Assembly (NCBI GenBank): GCA_020636505.1
Contig: JACJXR010000009.1
Location: 39,362 to 103,361, forward strand
Length of the DNA stretch: 64,000 nucleotides
Direction: 5' to 3'
DNA from: Chitinophagales bacterium
GTDB taxonomy: Bacteria; Bacteroidota; Bacteroidia; Chitinophagales; Chitinophagaceae
Position 1 is the stretch's first letter. Each line of letters opens with the position of its first letter. The position numbers and the translations under genes are program-made. Shown here in pieces: positions 7,990 through 17,737 of this stretch. A model generated the notes under the pieces. The model ran no database searches and was not told where the DNA came from. It was given only the letters and a program-made list of their open reading frames with translations.

Positions 7990-10233
7990 ATGAAGAACTT
8001 ACTCCTTATCACAGCGTCGCTCGTGCTGTTTTTGAATGCAGGCGCTCAATTCCAGAATGATGTTTACAGACCATTCAATGGAGCTAAGGTATATGCCTAT
8101 GGTGCAGAAAAGAAATTACCTTGGGTAGGAGGAGTTAATGCACCTCAATTCTCCATGGCCGACCTGAACCAAGACGGTAAGAAAGATGTGGTGATATATG
8201 AGCGGAGTATGGGAGTGAAAACTGTATTGGCTACAGGTAATGGTGGATACGTTTACGACTCAAAATATGAGTCTGCTTTTATGGAGCATAATCTCTCAGG
8301 CTACCTTACAATGGTAGATTACAACAGAGACGGTGTGCCTGATATGATAACACGTGGTGGTACGGGTATTACGGTATACAAAGGTTACTACGATGGTGGT
8401 CAATTGAAGTTCAATTTGTTCAAAGCACTATACTATTCAAGCAATACAGGACCGATAAATGCTTACGTAGAGCCAATAGATATTCCTGCAATAGGAGATG
8501 TTGATGGTGATGGTGATATAGATTTCATCTCTTACTTCGTGTTGGGTAGCCAGATGACATTTTACAGAAACTGTCAGGTTGAAGATGGCTTACCTAAAGA
8601 CAGCATCAAGATATGTGTACAGGACGGTTGTTGGGCTAGGACGACTCAAAACTATGAGCGTACTCAGCTATTGGGACAATGGTGTGGCGATATATGGAAA
8701 ACATGTAACAAAGGAAGCGCAAATAAAACCACACATAGTGGTAACACACTTTGCATGATAGATATTGACGGTGATTCCGATATGGATTACTTCAATGGTA
8801 ACGTCAGCTTTCCGGATATACAGTTTTTCTACAACGGAAAAACTGAACATAGTGTAGCTGTGGATACTGCTATCAAAGAAGATACCATCTGGGCAGCCGG
8901 TGGTAAGAGCATGTATATGCCTATGTTCCCTGCAGCTTTCGCTGTGGATGTTGACAATGACAACGATCTTGACCTGTTGTTCTCACCAAACGATGCCAAT
9001 ACAGAGAACTATAAGTCTGTCTCCTATTATAAAAACACCGGTAGCAGCAGTGCACCAAAATTTGAGTATCAGTCCGATACTTTTCTTGTCGAACATATGA
9101 TAGATATGGGTACAGGAGCATATCCGTTGTTTTACGATTATGACAGAGATGGCAAGAAAGACTTGTTCATCGGTTCAGATGGATTTTATGAACCATCGAC
9201 AGGAAATTTCAGAAGTAAAATCGCGTACTACAAAAACACATCTTCCAATACCGCATACTCATTCACTTTGCAGACGGATGATTTCTTAGGCCTATACGCT
9301 ACCAACATCAATGGAGCCGCATTGGCAATCGGTGATTTGGATAACGATACCCTTGATGACTTGGTGATAGGTAAATCTGACGGAACATTTGCATTTTATA
9401 AGAACACTGCTGCAACTCCTGCCGACCAACCTGTATGGGTGCAAGGCACCAATGCGATAATAGATGCAACTACCAGTAAGGTTTTGGATGTTGGCGACTT
9501 TGCCGCTCCCGCTATTTATGATATTGATGCCGACGGTAAGAACGACCTTATTTCAGGTAACCAAGTAGGCGATCTGTATTACTTCAACAATTACAGCTCG
9601 CAAGTGGGGCTTGTTGGACTTAAAGAAATAAACAAGAACCTTGGAGGTGTTAAGATATTCGATTCCTTCCAAGTGTATGGCTACAGTGTACCATACTTCG
9701 GACCTATGGATAATACAGGTAAGGACTATTTGGTTGTAGGTAGCTACTGGGGTGAGTTGTTCCGTTACGATGGATTCCAGAATGGAGCCATGCCGGCCAA
9801 GTATACCAAGATAGACTCTGTATATTCTTGGATAAATGTACGTCAGCGTGCAGCACCTGCATTCGCCAACGTGGACAACGATGCCAAGAACCTGTATGAA
9901 ATGGTGATAGGAAATACGTTGGGTGGTGTTACATTCTACAAACAAGATTTTCCTGTTTCGGTTTCCGATTGGCAGGTTAGAAATATGGATGTGAAAGTAT
10001 ATCCAAACCCTGCAAAGAACGACTTGGCCGTTTCATGGCAGGCGGGCAATGTAAACGATGTGGTGACCATACAAATAGTATCGATAACAGGACAACAACT
10101 GATAAACAATACTTACAATGCACAGCAATCAACTGCGCATATCAATATCGCCAACTTGGCATCGGGTATGTACTATGCAATAGTACAGTCGAACGGTCAA
10201 AGGGTGGTGAAGCCTGTTACCATTCTTAAATAG
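7990..10233 (+). CDS. secreted FG-GAP/VCBS repeat protein with T9SS sorting domain
   Basis: A 747-residue protein with a signal peptide ending NAGAQ. Many calcium-binding-like loops (for example DVDGDGDID, DIDGDSDMD, DYDRDGKKD, DIDADGKND) mark repeated FG-GAP/VCBS blades, probably a beta-propeller. The last 80 residues, from VKVYPNPAKN to VTILK, are a type A sorting domain of the type IX secretion system, so it is probably exported and attached to the cell surface. The ATG at 7990 is chosen because the signal peptide then aligns without gaps with that of the paralogue at 10259; ATG 7981 and TTG 7951 are also in frame. It is probably co-transcribed with the paralogue. Confidence 0.88.
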   Translation: MKNLLLITASLVLFLNAGAQFQNDVYRPFNGAKVYAYGAEKKLPWVGGVNAPQFSMADLNQDGKKDVVIYERSMGVKTVLATGNGGYVYDSKYESAFMEHNLSGYLTMVDYNRDGVPDMITRGGTGITVYKGYYDGGQLKFNLFKALYYSSNTGPINAYVEPIDIPAIGDVDGDGDIDFISYFVLGSQMTFYRNCQVEDGLPKDSIKICVQDGCWARTTQNYERTQLLGQWCGDIWKTCNKGSANKTTHSGNTLCMIDIDGDSDMDYFNGNVSFPDIQFFYNGKTEHSVAVDTAIKEDTIWAAGGKSMYMPMFPAAFAVDVDNDNDLDLLFSPNDANTENYKSVSYYKNTGSSSAPKFEYQSDTFLVEHMIDMGTGAYPLFYDYDRDGKKDLFIGSDGFYEPSTGNFRSKIAYYKNTSSNTAYSFTLQTDDFLGLYATNINGAALAIGDLDNDTLDDLVIGKSDGTFAFYKNTAATPADQPVWVQGTNAIIDATTSKVLDVGDFAAPAIYDIDADGKNDLISGNQVGDLYYFNNYSSQVGLVGLKEINKNLGGVKIFDSFQVYGYSVPYFGPMDNTGKDYLVVGSYWGELFRYDGFQNGAMPAKYTKIDSVYSWINVRQRAAPAFANVDNDAKNLYEMVIGNTLGGVTFYKQDFPVSVSDWQVRNMDVKVYPNPAKNDLAVSWQAGNVNDVVTIQIVSITGQQLINNTYNAQQSTAHINIANLASGMYYAIVQSNGQRVVKPVTILK

Positions 10234-10258
10234 ATTTAAGTAAAGTATTACAACGAGC

Positions 10259-12535
10259 ATGAAAGCATTATCACTATCCATAATCCTATTGTTTCTATGT
10301 GGCCAATCTTTTGCTCAGTTTCAAGGCGATGTGTTTCGCTCGCGGAATGATGCAAAAGTTATAGGCTATGGAGGAAAGGAAAAGACACTTGCATGGGCCG
10401 GTGGTATCAATTCACCACAGTTTGCAATGGGAGACCTGAATCAGGATGGTCGTGAAGACTTGGTGATATATGAACGAGGATATGGACCCAGAACTTTTCT
10501 CGCAACAAGTAACGGAGAATACAAGTATAGTCCTCAATATGAAGCAAGTTTTGCACCTCATTTTTACAACCCTTCTTATTACACGAACGGGTATCTGAAG
10601 CTGATAGACTACAACAAAGACAATATTCCTGATCTGTTCGCTTATGGATATTTTGGATGCACTGCTTATACCGGCTATTACGACAGCAGTGTCTTGAAGT
10701 TTAAACAATATAAGGAGGTAAGGTATGATGACCCAAACAGTCCGGGTAGTACCATAAGCATATTTGTAAACTCACCCGATATACCGGGTTTTGAGGATAT
10801 AGATAACGACGGCGATATCGATTTTCTCTCATATGGTTTTGGCGGTAACACCATCACATGGTATAAGAACTGCGCCAAAGAGAAAGGTATGCCATTTGAC
10901 AGTATCATTATATGTGTAGAGGATGATTGTTGGGGAAAGACCGTTCAAGATACCGCACGTACACATAGGTTGCATACCTCTTGCCCGCAATACTTTAGAA
11001 CTTGCAAACGCAGCAGCGCAAAGACCACACACTCCGGCAACACTCTATGCCTGATAGATATGGACAAGGATGGCGACTATGATTACCTAAACGGAAACAT
11101 ATCTTATACCGACATACAATATTTAAAAAACGGAAGGAGTGAGTTTGGTGGTGTTGATACGATAATAGCTCAGGATACTTCTTGGGGTGGTTCTTCGGGT
11201 AATAAAGATGTTTTTATGCCGAACATGCCGGCTGCATTTTATGTGGATATAGATCATGACGGTGATAAAGACCTTGTATTTTCTCCGGTTGATGAAACGA
11301 CTTTGGAGAATTATAAGTCCGCCGCTTTTTACGAGAATACTAGCACGACATCCGTTCCAAATTTTGTATTCAGAACTGACACGTTCTTGGTTGATAAAAT
11401 GATAGACAAAGGCTACGGTTGTTATCCGGTGTTCTATGATTTCAACAAAGACGGCAAGAAAGATTTGTTTATAGGCTCTGATGGATATTATCAACCCACA
11501 CAGGGTAGGAAAAGAAGCACCATATCTTATTACAAAAACACATCAACACCGGGCAACTTCAGTTTTGAATTGCAGACAGATGATTTCTTAGGCTTGTATG
11601 CAAGAGATGTACAAGGCGCAGCAATCGCAATAGGTGATATTGACAATGATACGCTAGACGACCTTGTGATTGGAAAGACAGACGGTACATTTGAGCTTTA
11701 TAAGAATACGGCAGCATCTGCTGTTGATTCACCTATATGGGTGTATTCTACAAATGCACTAATGGACCCGGCCACCAGTAAGGTATTGGATGTAGGCGAT
11801 TTTGCAACTCCTGTGATATATGATATAGACAAAGACGGTAAGAATGACTTGATAAGCGGTAATATGATAGGTGAGTTGTATTACTTCAACAATTACAGTT
11901 CACAAGCAGGGTTGGTAGCTTTAAAAGAGATGACCAAAACACTTGGAGGTGTCAATGAATTTGACCCGAGCAGGGGAGAAGGTTACAGTGTTCCCTACAT
12001 TGGACCGATGGACAATACAGGAACAGATTATTTAGTGGTTGGGACATATTTTGGAGAGTTGAAGCGTTACGACGGTTTCCAGAGTGGAAGTGTACCTGCT
12101 AAATTCACAATGATAGACTCCAACTATTCTTGGATAAATGCAAGACACAGAGCTGCACCTGCATTTGCAAATGTGGATGGTGATGCTGACAACCTATATG
12201 AACTGGTATTGGGTAATGTGCTTGGTGGAGCCAACTTTTACAGACAAGATTATAAAGTGTCTGTAAAGGATATAAACACTGTAGAACTTAAAGTGTCTGT
12301 ATATCCCAACCCTGCAAAGAACGACCTTACTGTTTCTTGGACAAGTATAGGTAAGAACAAAAGTGTGATAGTGCAATTGATATCGGTAACAGGACAGAAC
12401 ATAGCAGCCGGTGTTTATCCTGCAGACCAATCCGCTGCACATATTGATATCAGTAGCTTGTCGCCGGGAGTATACTATGCCATTGTGCAGTCGCAAGAAG
12501 AAAGGGTTGTGAAGCCTGTAACGATATTACGATAA
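10259..12535 (+). CDS. secreted FG-GAP/VCBS repeat protein with T9SS sorting domain (paralogue)
   Basis: A 758-residue tandem paralogue of the gene before it, 25 bases downstream. The signal peptide ends GQSFAQ. The same Asp-rich loops recur (DIDNDGDID, DMDKDGDYD, DIDHDGDKD, DFNKDGKKD, DIDKDGKND), as do a shared cysteine cluster (around residues 215-260, CVEDDCWGK and HSGNTLC) and the final 80-residue T9SS sorting domain. Long stretches are near-identical to the first copy (TDDFLGLYA, SSQ.GLV.LKE), so the pair arose by duplication. A strong terminator follows. The role is unknown; adhesion or carbohydrate binding is possible. Confidence 0.9.
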   Translation: MKALSLSIILLFLCGQSFAQFQGDVFRSRNDAKVIGYGGKEKTLAWAGGINSPQFAMGDLNQDGREDLVIYERGYGPRTFLATSNGEYKYSPQYEASFAPHFYNPSYYTNGYLKLIDYNKDNIPDLFAYGYFGCTAYTGYYDSSVLKFKQYKEVRYDDPNSPGSTISIFVNSPDIPGFEDIDNDGDIDFLSYGFGGNTITWYKNCAKEKGMPFDSIIICVEDDCWGKTVQDTARTHRLHTSCPQYFRTCKRSSAKTTHSGNTLCLIDMDKDGDYDYLNGNISYTDIQYLKNGRSEFGGVDTIIAQDTSWGGSSGNKDVFMPNMPAAFYVDIDHDGDKDLVFSPVDETTLENYKSAAFYENTSTTSVPNFVFRTDTFLVDKMIDKGYGCYPVFYDFNKDGKKDLFIGSDGYYQPTQGRKRSTISYYKNTSTPGNFSFELQTDDFLGLYARDVQGAAIAIGDIDNDTLDDLVIGKTDGTFELYKNTAASAVDSPIWVYSTNALMDPATSKVLDVGDFATPVIYDIDKDGKNDLISGNMIGELYYFNNYSSQAGLVALKEMTKTLGGVNEFDPSRGEGYSVPYIGPMDNTGTDYLVVGTYFGELKRYDGFQSGSVPAKFTMIDSNYSWINARHRAAPAFANVDGDADNLYELVLGNVLGGANFYRQDYKVSVKDINTVELKVSVYPNPAKNDLTVSWTSIGKNKSVIVQLISVTGQNIAAGVYPADQSAAHIDISSLSPGVYYAIVQSQEERVVKPVTILR

Positions 12536-12550
12536 CAATATTCAGATCAT

Positions 12551-12581
12551 AAAAAGAGCCGCTCAATGAGCGGCTCTTTTT
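12551..12581. terminator. strong bidirectional terminator
   Basis: A perfect 14-bp stem (12551-12564 with 12568-12581), loop AAT, with A5 and T5 ends. It lies between two convergent genes and can end both. Confidence 0.92.
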
Positions 12582-12599
12582 ATTGGTGGGTACAATGAA

Positions 12600-13016
12600 T
12601 TAGTCTTCCCAAACGTATTGCTTCTTGTTGAGCAACAACGCTTCTCCGTCGATTGTCTTTTTATCGGTACCTGCTTCAAACACTTCGCAAGTGTAAAGGA
12701 TACGGTTCTTTTCTTTGAATATCTCTTTTACAGTCACAACAGCTTCGTACTCGGTATCAACAAACATAGGAGCGAACCACTTCATGGATTGACTCATGTA
12801 TACATGTCCGTCTACATACCAAAGTGCACCGAATATTTTGGTAAATACACTGGCACCAAGGAAACCATGAATGATATTGCGACCGAACATGCTGTCTTTT
12901 CCTGCTTGTGGGTCTATATGCAGAGGGTTGGTATCTCCGCTGACACGTGCAAAGGTGTCTACATCGTCTTGAGTATAGCTGAACTTGTGGCGGAATTCAT
13001 CTCCGATCTTTAGCAT
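12600..13016 (-). CDS. MaoC family (R)-hydratase, PhaJ-like
   Basis: A 138-residue single hotdog-fold MaoC dehydratase. The active-site motif of (R)-specific enoyl-CoA hydratases is present: D28-T-N30-P31-L-H33, followed by HGFLGAS (50-56). Such enzymes convert trans-2-enoyl-CoA to (R)-3-hydroxyacyl-CoA and in PHA producers feed monomers to the polyester synthase. It is divergent from the PhaE-like gene at 13349, which supports a PhaJ-like role, but a role in fatty-acid metabolism is also possible. Confidence 0.85.
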   Translation of the reverse strand: MLKIGDEFRHKFSYTQDDVDTFARVSGDTNPLHIDPQAGKDSMFGRNIIHGFLGASVFTKIFGALWYVDGHVYMSQSMKWFAPMFVDTEYEAVVTVKEIFKEKNRILYTCEVFEAGTDKKTIDGEALLLNKKQYVWED

Positions 13017-13348
13017 AAAAATGATTTTTTAGAATGAATGATTTCTATTTACGGGGTCAAAATAACAAAAGGAACAGAAATATCACGCCCATATAGCACC
13101 TAAAACGCGTTTAATACCTGATAAGTGGTTGAGTTTCAGAGGATGTTAATAAACTGTGTATTTTAAGAATTAGTATGTGATATTTTTTTGTTTTGTAATA
13201 TAAATCCATACCTTTGCGCCGCCAAAAGGAACTTATTGGAGGTAATAATACCTTAATATACCGAAAATACAGAGCTAATATTGGCGATTGACCTTTACGG
13301 TCGAAATGAACATTAAACAAAGAAGCTTAATAAATAAAACCAAATAAA
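13017..13348. other. divergent control region between the MaoC and PhaE-like genes
   Basis: This 332-base gap has no convincing gene. It holds a complete plus-strand promoter at 13187-13216, about 130 bases before the PhaE-like ATG. That implies a 5' leader of roughly 125 bases. On the minus strand only a near match to the minus-7 box (TTATTTTG, near 13058-13065) precedes the MaoC gene. Confidence 0.5.
13187..13216 (+). promoter_or_regulatory. Bacteroidota-type promoter of the PhaE-like gene
   Basis: TTTG at 13187-13190 and TACCTTTG at 13209-13216 are separated by 18 bases, matching the TTTG / TAnnTTTG two-box promoter of Bacteroidota primary sigma factors. Confidence 0.7.
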
Positions 13349-14845
13349 ATGGCTAACAAAGACAGTAAAAGTTTTGTTGACACAATGGTGGATGCTCAAA
13401 AGCAAATGGTGGAAACTATGACAGAAACCACTAAGAAATTTGCAAACGGTAACACAGCAATGAAAGAGACGATAGAGAAAGGAAGCGAGTGGTACAAGAA
13501 TTGGATGGAGAACCAAAACAAAATATTCTCTAAAGCTCAGGATAAAGCAACAGGCTTTTCAGAAAACAGCCAAGACGCAATGTCTAAGATGAACGAGTTT
13601 TACCAAAACTGGTTCAACACTCAAATGGGTTGGGCTAAGCAAATGTGGGAAATGAACATGGACCACATGACGAAGACAGCCAACCAAACAAAAAACAACA
13701 CAAACGACCCAATGGCCGCTTGGAACAACTGGACCAACAATTGGAACAGCTGGATGAACAACATGAACCAAGCCGCTCAGTGGAACGATATGATGAACAA
13801 ATGGCAAACTGCCAATCCTTTCAATGCAGATGCTTGGAAAACAACTTCTGAAAATTGGATGGGTATGTTCAATCAATACTACGAAATGTTGAACAACAGC
13901 TTCGCTGAAATGCAGAAGAACATGCAGAACGGTACTACCGAAGATGCTTACCGCAATATGGTGAATGTTTCTGAAGGTTTCACTCGTTTCTCTGAAATGT
14001 GGATGCCTTTCTGGAAATCAATACAAGAGAAGTCTTTCAACTCTGAGTACTTCAGCAAATTGGTTAATCCTGCTGCTTACAAAGATATGATGGACAAGTT
14101 CTTTGGTTTCATGCCTGAGCAAAGCCGTGAGTACTTCCAGAACATGACCAACATGAGTCAGGAGCACTTTGCGAATATGAGCAAAAACGGTATGAACAAC
14201 TACCAGCAAATGCAGAGCATGATGAAAGGTATGATGCCTAATCCTGCTGATATGTTCGGTGGTATGTTGACCAACTACAACAACTTCTACAATATGATGA
14301 ACAACGCGGCAACACCTTTCACAAAGATGATGACGCCTAATCAGCATACAAAGAGCTTGACTGTTTGGAACGATATCGCCAACCGTTTGGCTATCTACAA
14401 CATCAAGAATTCTGAATTGCAATTCATGGTGTACACTCAAGGTACTAAAGTGATGGATGCTCTTGCAGAGAACGTTGCTAAGAAAATCGAAGGTGGTGAA
14501 GAGATTAACAGCATCATGTCTCTATACCAAGAGTGGTTGAACCTAGGTGATAAGACTTTCGTTGAATTGTTCGAAAGCGAGCCTTACAGCAAGTTGATGG
14601 CTGAAGTTAACTCAATGCAGTTGACTCTTCGTAAAGACATCGAAGGTCAGCTTGAGCAGTACATGGTAGGTATACCGGTAGCTACTCGTAGTGAAATGGA
14701 TGAGCTTTACAAAACCATCTATGATCTTAAGAAGCAAGTTCGCGAATTGGAGAAAGTAACAGTGAACAACATCTCTGACGAGAACCCTGTTAAGAAAACA
14801 ACTGCTACAAAGGCAACTGCTACCAAAACAGCGACAAAGAAGTAA
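13349..14845 (+). CDS. PhaE / phasin-like protein, probable polyester-granule or class III synthase subunit
   Basis: A 498-residue protein with no signal peptide. It is strikingly rich in Met, Asn, Trp and Gln over residues 70-330. The part from about 330 to 470 resembles the PhaE family (class III PHA synthase subunit), ending in a predicted coiled coil at 447-469 (RSEMDELYKTIYDLKK...) like that found at the C-termini of PhaE and PhaM proteins. The tail (from about residue 482) is an Ala/Thr/Lys repeat like phasins that bind DNA. It may activate a PhaC or coat PHA granules; no phaC is visible here. Own promoter upstream, hairpin terminator downstream. Confidence 0.7.
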   Translation: MANKDSKSFVDTMVDAQKQMVETMTETTKKFANGNTAMKETIEKGSEWYKNWMENQNKIFSKAQDKATGFSENSQDAMSKMNEFYQNWFNTQMGWAKQMWEMNMDHMTKTANQTKNNTNDPMAAWNNWTNNWNSWMNNMNQAAQWNDMMNKWQTANPFNADAWKTTSENWMGMFNQYYEMLNNSFAEMQKNMQNGTTEDAYRNMVNVSEGFTRFSEMWMPFWKSIQEKSFNSEYFSKLVNPAAYKDMMDKFFGFMPEQSREYFQNMTNMSQEHFANMSKNGMNNYQQMQSMMKGMMPNPADMFGGMLTNYNNFYNMMNNAATPFTKMMTPNQHTKSLTVWNDIANRLAIYNIKNSELQFMVYTQGTKVMDALAENVAKKIEGGEEINSIMSLYQEWLNLGDKTFVELFESEPYSKLMAEVNSMQLTLRKDIEGQLEQYMVGIPVATRSEMDELYKTIYDLKKQVRELEKVTVNNISDENPVKKTTATKATATKTATKK

Positions 14846-14873
14846 TATTCATAGATAGTGTATAATTGTGGTG

Positions 14874-14895
14874 AGGGGCTGAGCAATCAGCCCCT
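14874..14895. terminator. hairpin terminator between the PhaE-like gene and prmC
   Basis: A 9-bp stem (14874-14882 with 14887-14895) closes a GCAA tetraloop, followed by TATCTTTTT on the plus strand. It touches the stop codon of the convergent prmC gene. Confidence 0.8.
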
Positions 14896-15740
14896 TATCT
14901 TTTTGCAGAAAGCATGCGTTCATTGCCGAACATGTCTTTTTTCAAGGCGGTGGAATATCCTTGTTGTTCGAACATCTTCTTTGTATCCGTTGCATAGTCT
15001 TGGTGCAGCTCGCAATAAATAACGCCTCCGGAGTTTAGGTGTGTCTTCCCAAACTCGGCGATATGTCTGTAAAAGAGTAGTGCATCGTCGTCCGGAACAA
15101 ACAAAGCCGTACCCGGCTCGTAATCTCTTACGTTCCTATCCAGCTTCTCTTTTTCGGATATGGGTATGTATGGAGGGTTGGAAACAATAATGTCAAAAGA
15201 CGGTAATTGACTCCAATTGCCTTTGTTTAGAAAGTCGAACAAGAGGAAGGTTACTTCAGCATTGTTTTGTGTTGCGTTTCTTTTAGCCACGTCAAGCGCG
15301 TCTGCACTTACATCTATGCTTGTTATGGCTGCTTTTGGTAACAGCTTTTTCAATGATATGGGGATGCACCCGCTACCGGAGCCTATATCCAAGATAGAAG
15401 GTTGTGAGCCTTGTTGTTCATCCACTATCCATTGCACCAGCTCTTCGGTCTCAGGACGTGGAATCAATACATGCTCGTTTACAAAATAGTCGGCACCTAA
15501 GAAGTGAGTTGTTTGTGTGATATGTTGAATAGGTACTCCCGTTAGGAGACGCTCTGTCGCATTATTCAGTTGCTCAGTTTGTTGGGTGGTCAGGGTTGTG
15601 TCTTTGACGAGCCTTTCGGAGTACGTGAGCCCTGTAATGTGCTCCATTAATATATTGGCTATGGCAACAGCCTCGTTTTTATCGTACAGCTGTTGGAGGT
15701 CTGATACTAGATTGCGATATGATATGTTATGCCCCGACAT
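14895..15740 (-). CDS. prmC: peptide chain release factor N(5)-glutamine methyltransferase
   Basis: A 281-residue SAM-dependent methyltransferase that modifies the Gln of the GGQ motif in release factors. SAM motif LDIGSGSGCI is at about 117-126 and the catalytic NPPY at about 188-191, close to the positions in E. coli PrmC. The N-terminal helical domain (about 1-90) has the expected LTYSERL-like region. I chose ATG 15740 (MSGHNISYRN); an in-frame TTG at 15761 would add seven residues. It is divergent from ribD. Confidence 0.94.
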   Translation of the reverse strand: MSGHNISYRNLVSDLQQLYDKNEAVAIANILMEHITGLTYSERLVKDTTLTTQQTEQLNNATERLLTGVPIQHITQTTHFLGADYFVNEHVLIPRPETEELVQWIVDEQQGSQPSILDIGSGSGCIPISLKKLLPKAAITSIDVSADALDVAKRNATQNNAEVTFLLFDFLNKGNWSQLPSFDIIVSNPPYIPISEKEKLDRNVRDYEPGTALFVPDDDALLFYRHIAEFGKTHLNSGGVIYCELHQDYATDTKKMFEQQGYSTALKKDMFGNERMLSAKR

Positions 15741-15793
15741 GGAGGTAAAGATATTCAACAAAAGTCGTGAAACTGTTTTTGTATTTTCGACCT

Positions 15794-16864
15794 GTGAACC
15801 ACGAACAATACATAAGACGATGTTTGGAACTTGCCGAAAGAGGCAAGGGGTACGTAAGCCCCAATCCGATGGTGGGTGCCGTATTGGTGCATAATGATGT
15901 TGTGATAGGCGAAGGCTGGCATAAAGAATATGGCGGCCCTCATGCAGAGGTGAACTGCCTAAAGAGTGTATCTCCTGAACATAAACACTTGATCACAGAT
16001 AGTACCATGTATGTATCATTAGAGCCGTGTGCTCATCATGGTAAAACACCGCCTTGTGCAACGCGAGTAGTTAACGAACAGGTCAAGCGTGTTGTGATAT
16101 GCAATGTAGATCCGTTTGAACAGGTAGCAGGTAAGGGTATAGAGATATTGAACAATGCAAATATCGAAACGACAACAGGAGTACTTGATGATGCAGGCAA
16201 ATGGGTGAACAGGCGCTTTTTCTGCTACAACGAATACAAACGTCCTTATATCATACTCAAATGGGCGCAAACACAAGATGGCTTTATTGCGCCGCTTAAC
16301 AGGGAGCGTTTTCAAATAACGAATAAGCAAAGTACGCAACTGATACATAAATGGCGTACGGAAGAGGATGCAATAATGGTCGGGTATAATACCGCTATAC
16401 ATGACAACCCCGAATTGACGGCAAGAGAGTGGCTTGGTAATAACCCGCTGAGGATAGTGTTGGATAAAGAGTTGAAGCTATCTAATGATATGAAACTGTT
16501 TAACAATGCGGCTGAGACATGGGTGCTGAACAAACAACAAAATGACACTGTCAATAACGTCAGTTTCGTACAGATGGATTTTGATAAAGGTGTAGTGCAT
16601 GAAGTATTGGCCGAACTGTATAATGCTCGTAAGCAATCGTTGATAGTAGAAGGTGGCGCAGTGTTGTTGCAAAGCTTCATAGATGCCGGACTGTGGGACG
16701 AAGCTAGAGTGTTTACAGGAGATGTTATATTGAAAGAAGGTATTGATGCTCCGGTACTCGCAAACCATACTCATGCTTTTGACAAAGCCATTGCCGGTGA
16801 CAAGTTGGATGTATACATAAACAAAGAATCAAAATATCCGTATGTGGACGGGTGGGGGCTTTAG
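15794..16864 (+). CDS. ribD: bifunctional riboflavin deaminase/reductase
   Basis: A 356-residue RibD with an N-terminal zinc deaminase (H50-A-E52, then PCAHHGKTPPC with C79 and C88) and a C-terminal reductase (from about 150, ending in the EGGAVLLQSFIDAGLWDE region). It carries out two steps of riboflavin synthesis after GTP cyclohydrolase II. The family N-terminus (MNHEQYIRRCLELAERG) points to the GTG at 15794 rather than the GTG at 15767. The partner ribH is at 44225-44731, not adjacent. An EamA transporter gene follows after 3 bases. Confidence 0.93.
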   Translation: MNHEQYIRRCLELAERGKGYVSPNPMVGAVLVHNDVVIGEGWHKEYGGPHAEVNCLKSVSPEHKHLITDSTMYVSLEPCAHHGKTPPCATRVVNEQVKRVVICNVDPFEQVAGKGIEILNNANIETTTGVLDDAGKWVNRRFFCYNEYKRPYIILKWAQTQDGFIAPLNRERFQITNKQSTQLIHKWRTEEDAIMVGYNTAIHDNPELTAREWLGNNPLRIVLDKELKLSNDMKLFNNAAETWVLNKQQNDTVNNVSFVQMDFDKGVVHEVLAELYNARKQSLIVEGGAVLLQSFIDAGLWDEARVFTGDVILKEGIDAPVLANHTHAFDKAIAGDKLDVYINKESKYPYVDGWGL

Positions 16865-16867
16865 TGT

Positions 16868-17737
16868 ATGTTATTGCTGATACTCGTTATTCTACTTAAT
16901 ACCGTCATCTTTAGCATCTTCAAACTGTTCTCAAGGTTTTGTATAGATTCATTGCAAGCCATTACGGTAAACTATTGGGTATGCGTATTGACGGGAACAA
17001 TGTTCTCCGGTATAAATCCTGTACAGAACTTATCAAGCACCGGATGGCTTATATATGCATTGCTATTGGGAGTATTACTGATAGGGTTGTTCAATCTGCT
17101 TTCGTACAGTACCAATAAGGAAGGGATGATGGCAACAACCATAGCCAACAAATTGTCGTTGGTGATACCTGTGTTCTTTTCATACTACCTATACAGCGAC
17201 AGCATGGATGTGTTGAAGATGCTTGGAATCATATTGGCTTTACCGGCAGTTTATCTTTCCAGCTATAAGAAAGAACGTCTGCAAATGAGTTCGTTGCTGT
17301 TGCCATTCATCATATTTCTTGGTAGCGGTTTTATGGATACCTTTTTGAAGTACGTGCAACATCACCATTTATCTACCGAACAGTCACAGGCACATTTCAG
17401 TATAGTAGGGTTTGGTGTGGCTGCCTCCATAGGGAGTATGATTGTGGTATATAAGAGTGTGGTTGGTAAGCATAAAATTGAATTAAGGAGCGTAATAGCA
17501 GGAGTTCTGCTTGGTGTGCCCAACTACTTTTCCATATTTCTGCTGATTCGACTATTGGATAGCGGTATGATGCAAAGCTCGGCCATCATTCCTGTAAACA
17601 ACATCGGTATCGTATTGGTGACAACCATTGTAGCCATAAGTTTATTCAAGGAAAAGGCTACGGGATATAAAGTGGCCGGAATAGGATTGTCGCTTTTGTC
17701 GATATTAATGATAATATTGGGAGAACAGAATGGATAG
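16868..17737 (+). CDS. EamA/DMT-family membrane transporter
   Basis: A 289-residue protein with about ten hydrophobic segments and the two-fold internal repeat of drug/metabolite transporters. The substrate is unknown. It sits 3 bases after ribD and overlaps the start of the YigZ-family gene by 8 bases, so the ribD-EamA-yigZ-queG run is likely one operon. The position behind ribD makes a flavin or a related metabolite one possibility, but this is only context. Confidence 0.85.
   Translation: MLLLILVILLNTVIFSIFKLFSRFCIDSLQAITVNYWVCVLTGTMFSGINPVQNLSSTGWLIYALLLGVLLIGLFNLLSYSTNKEGMMATTIANKLSLVIPVFFSYYLYSDSMDVLKMLGIILALPAVYLSSYKKERLQMSSLLLPFIIFLGSGFMDTFLKYVQHHHLSTEQSQAHFSIVGFGVAASIGSMIVVYKSVVGKHKIELRSVIAGVLLGVPNYFSIFLLIRLLDSGMMQSSAIIPVNNIGIVLVTTIVAISLFKEKATGYKVAGIGLSLLSILMIILGEQNG

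Noticed and set aside
13111..13320. Minus-strand frame in the MaoC/PhaE gap
   Set aside because: It has no recognisable protein features and runs across the promoter on the other strand.
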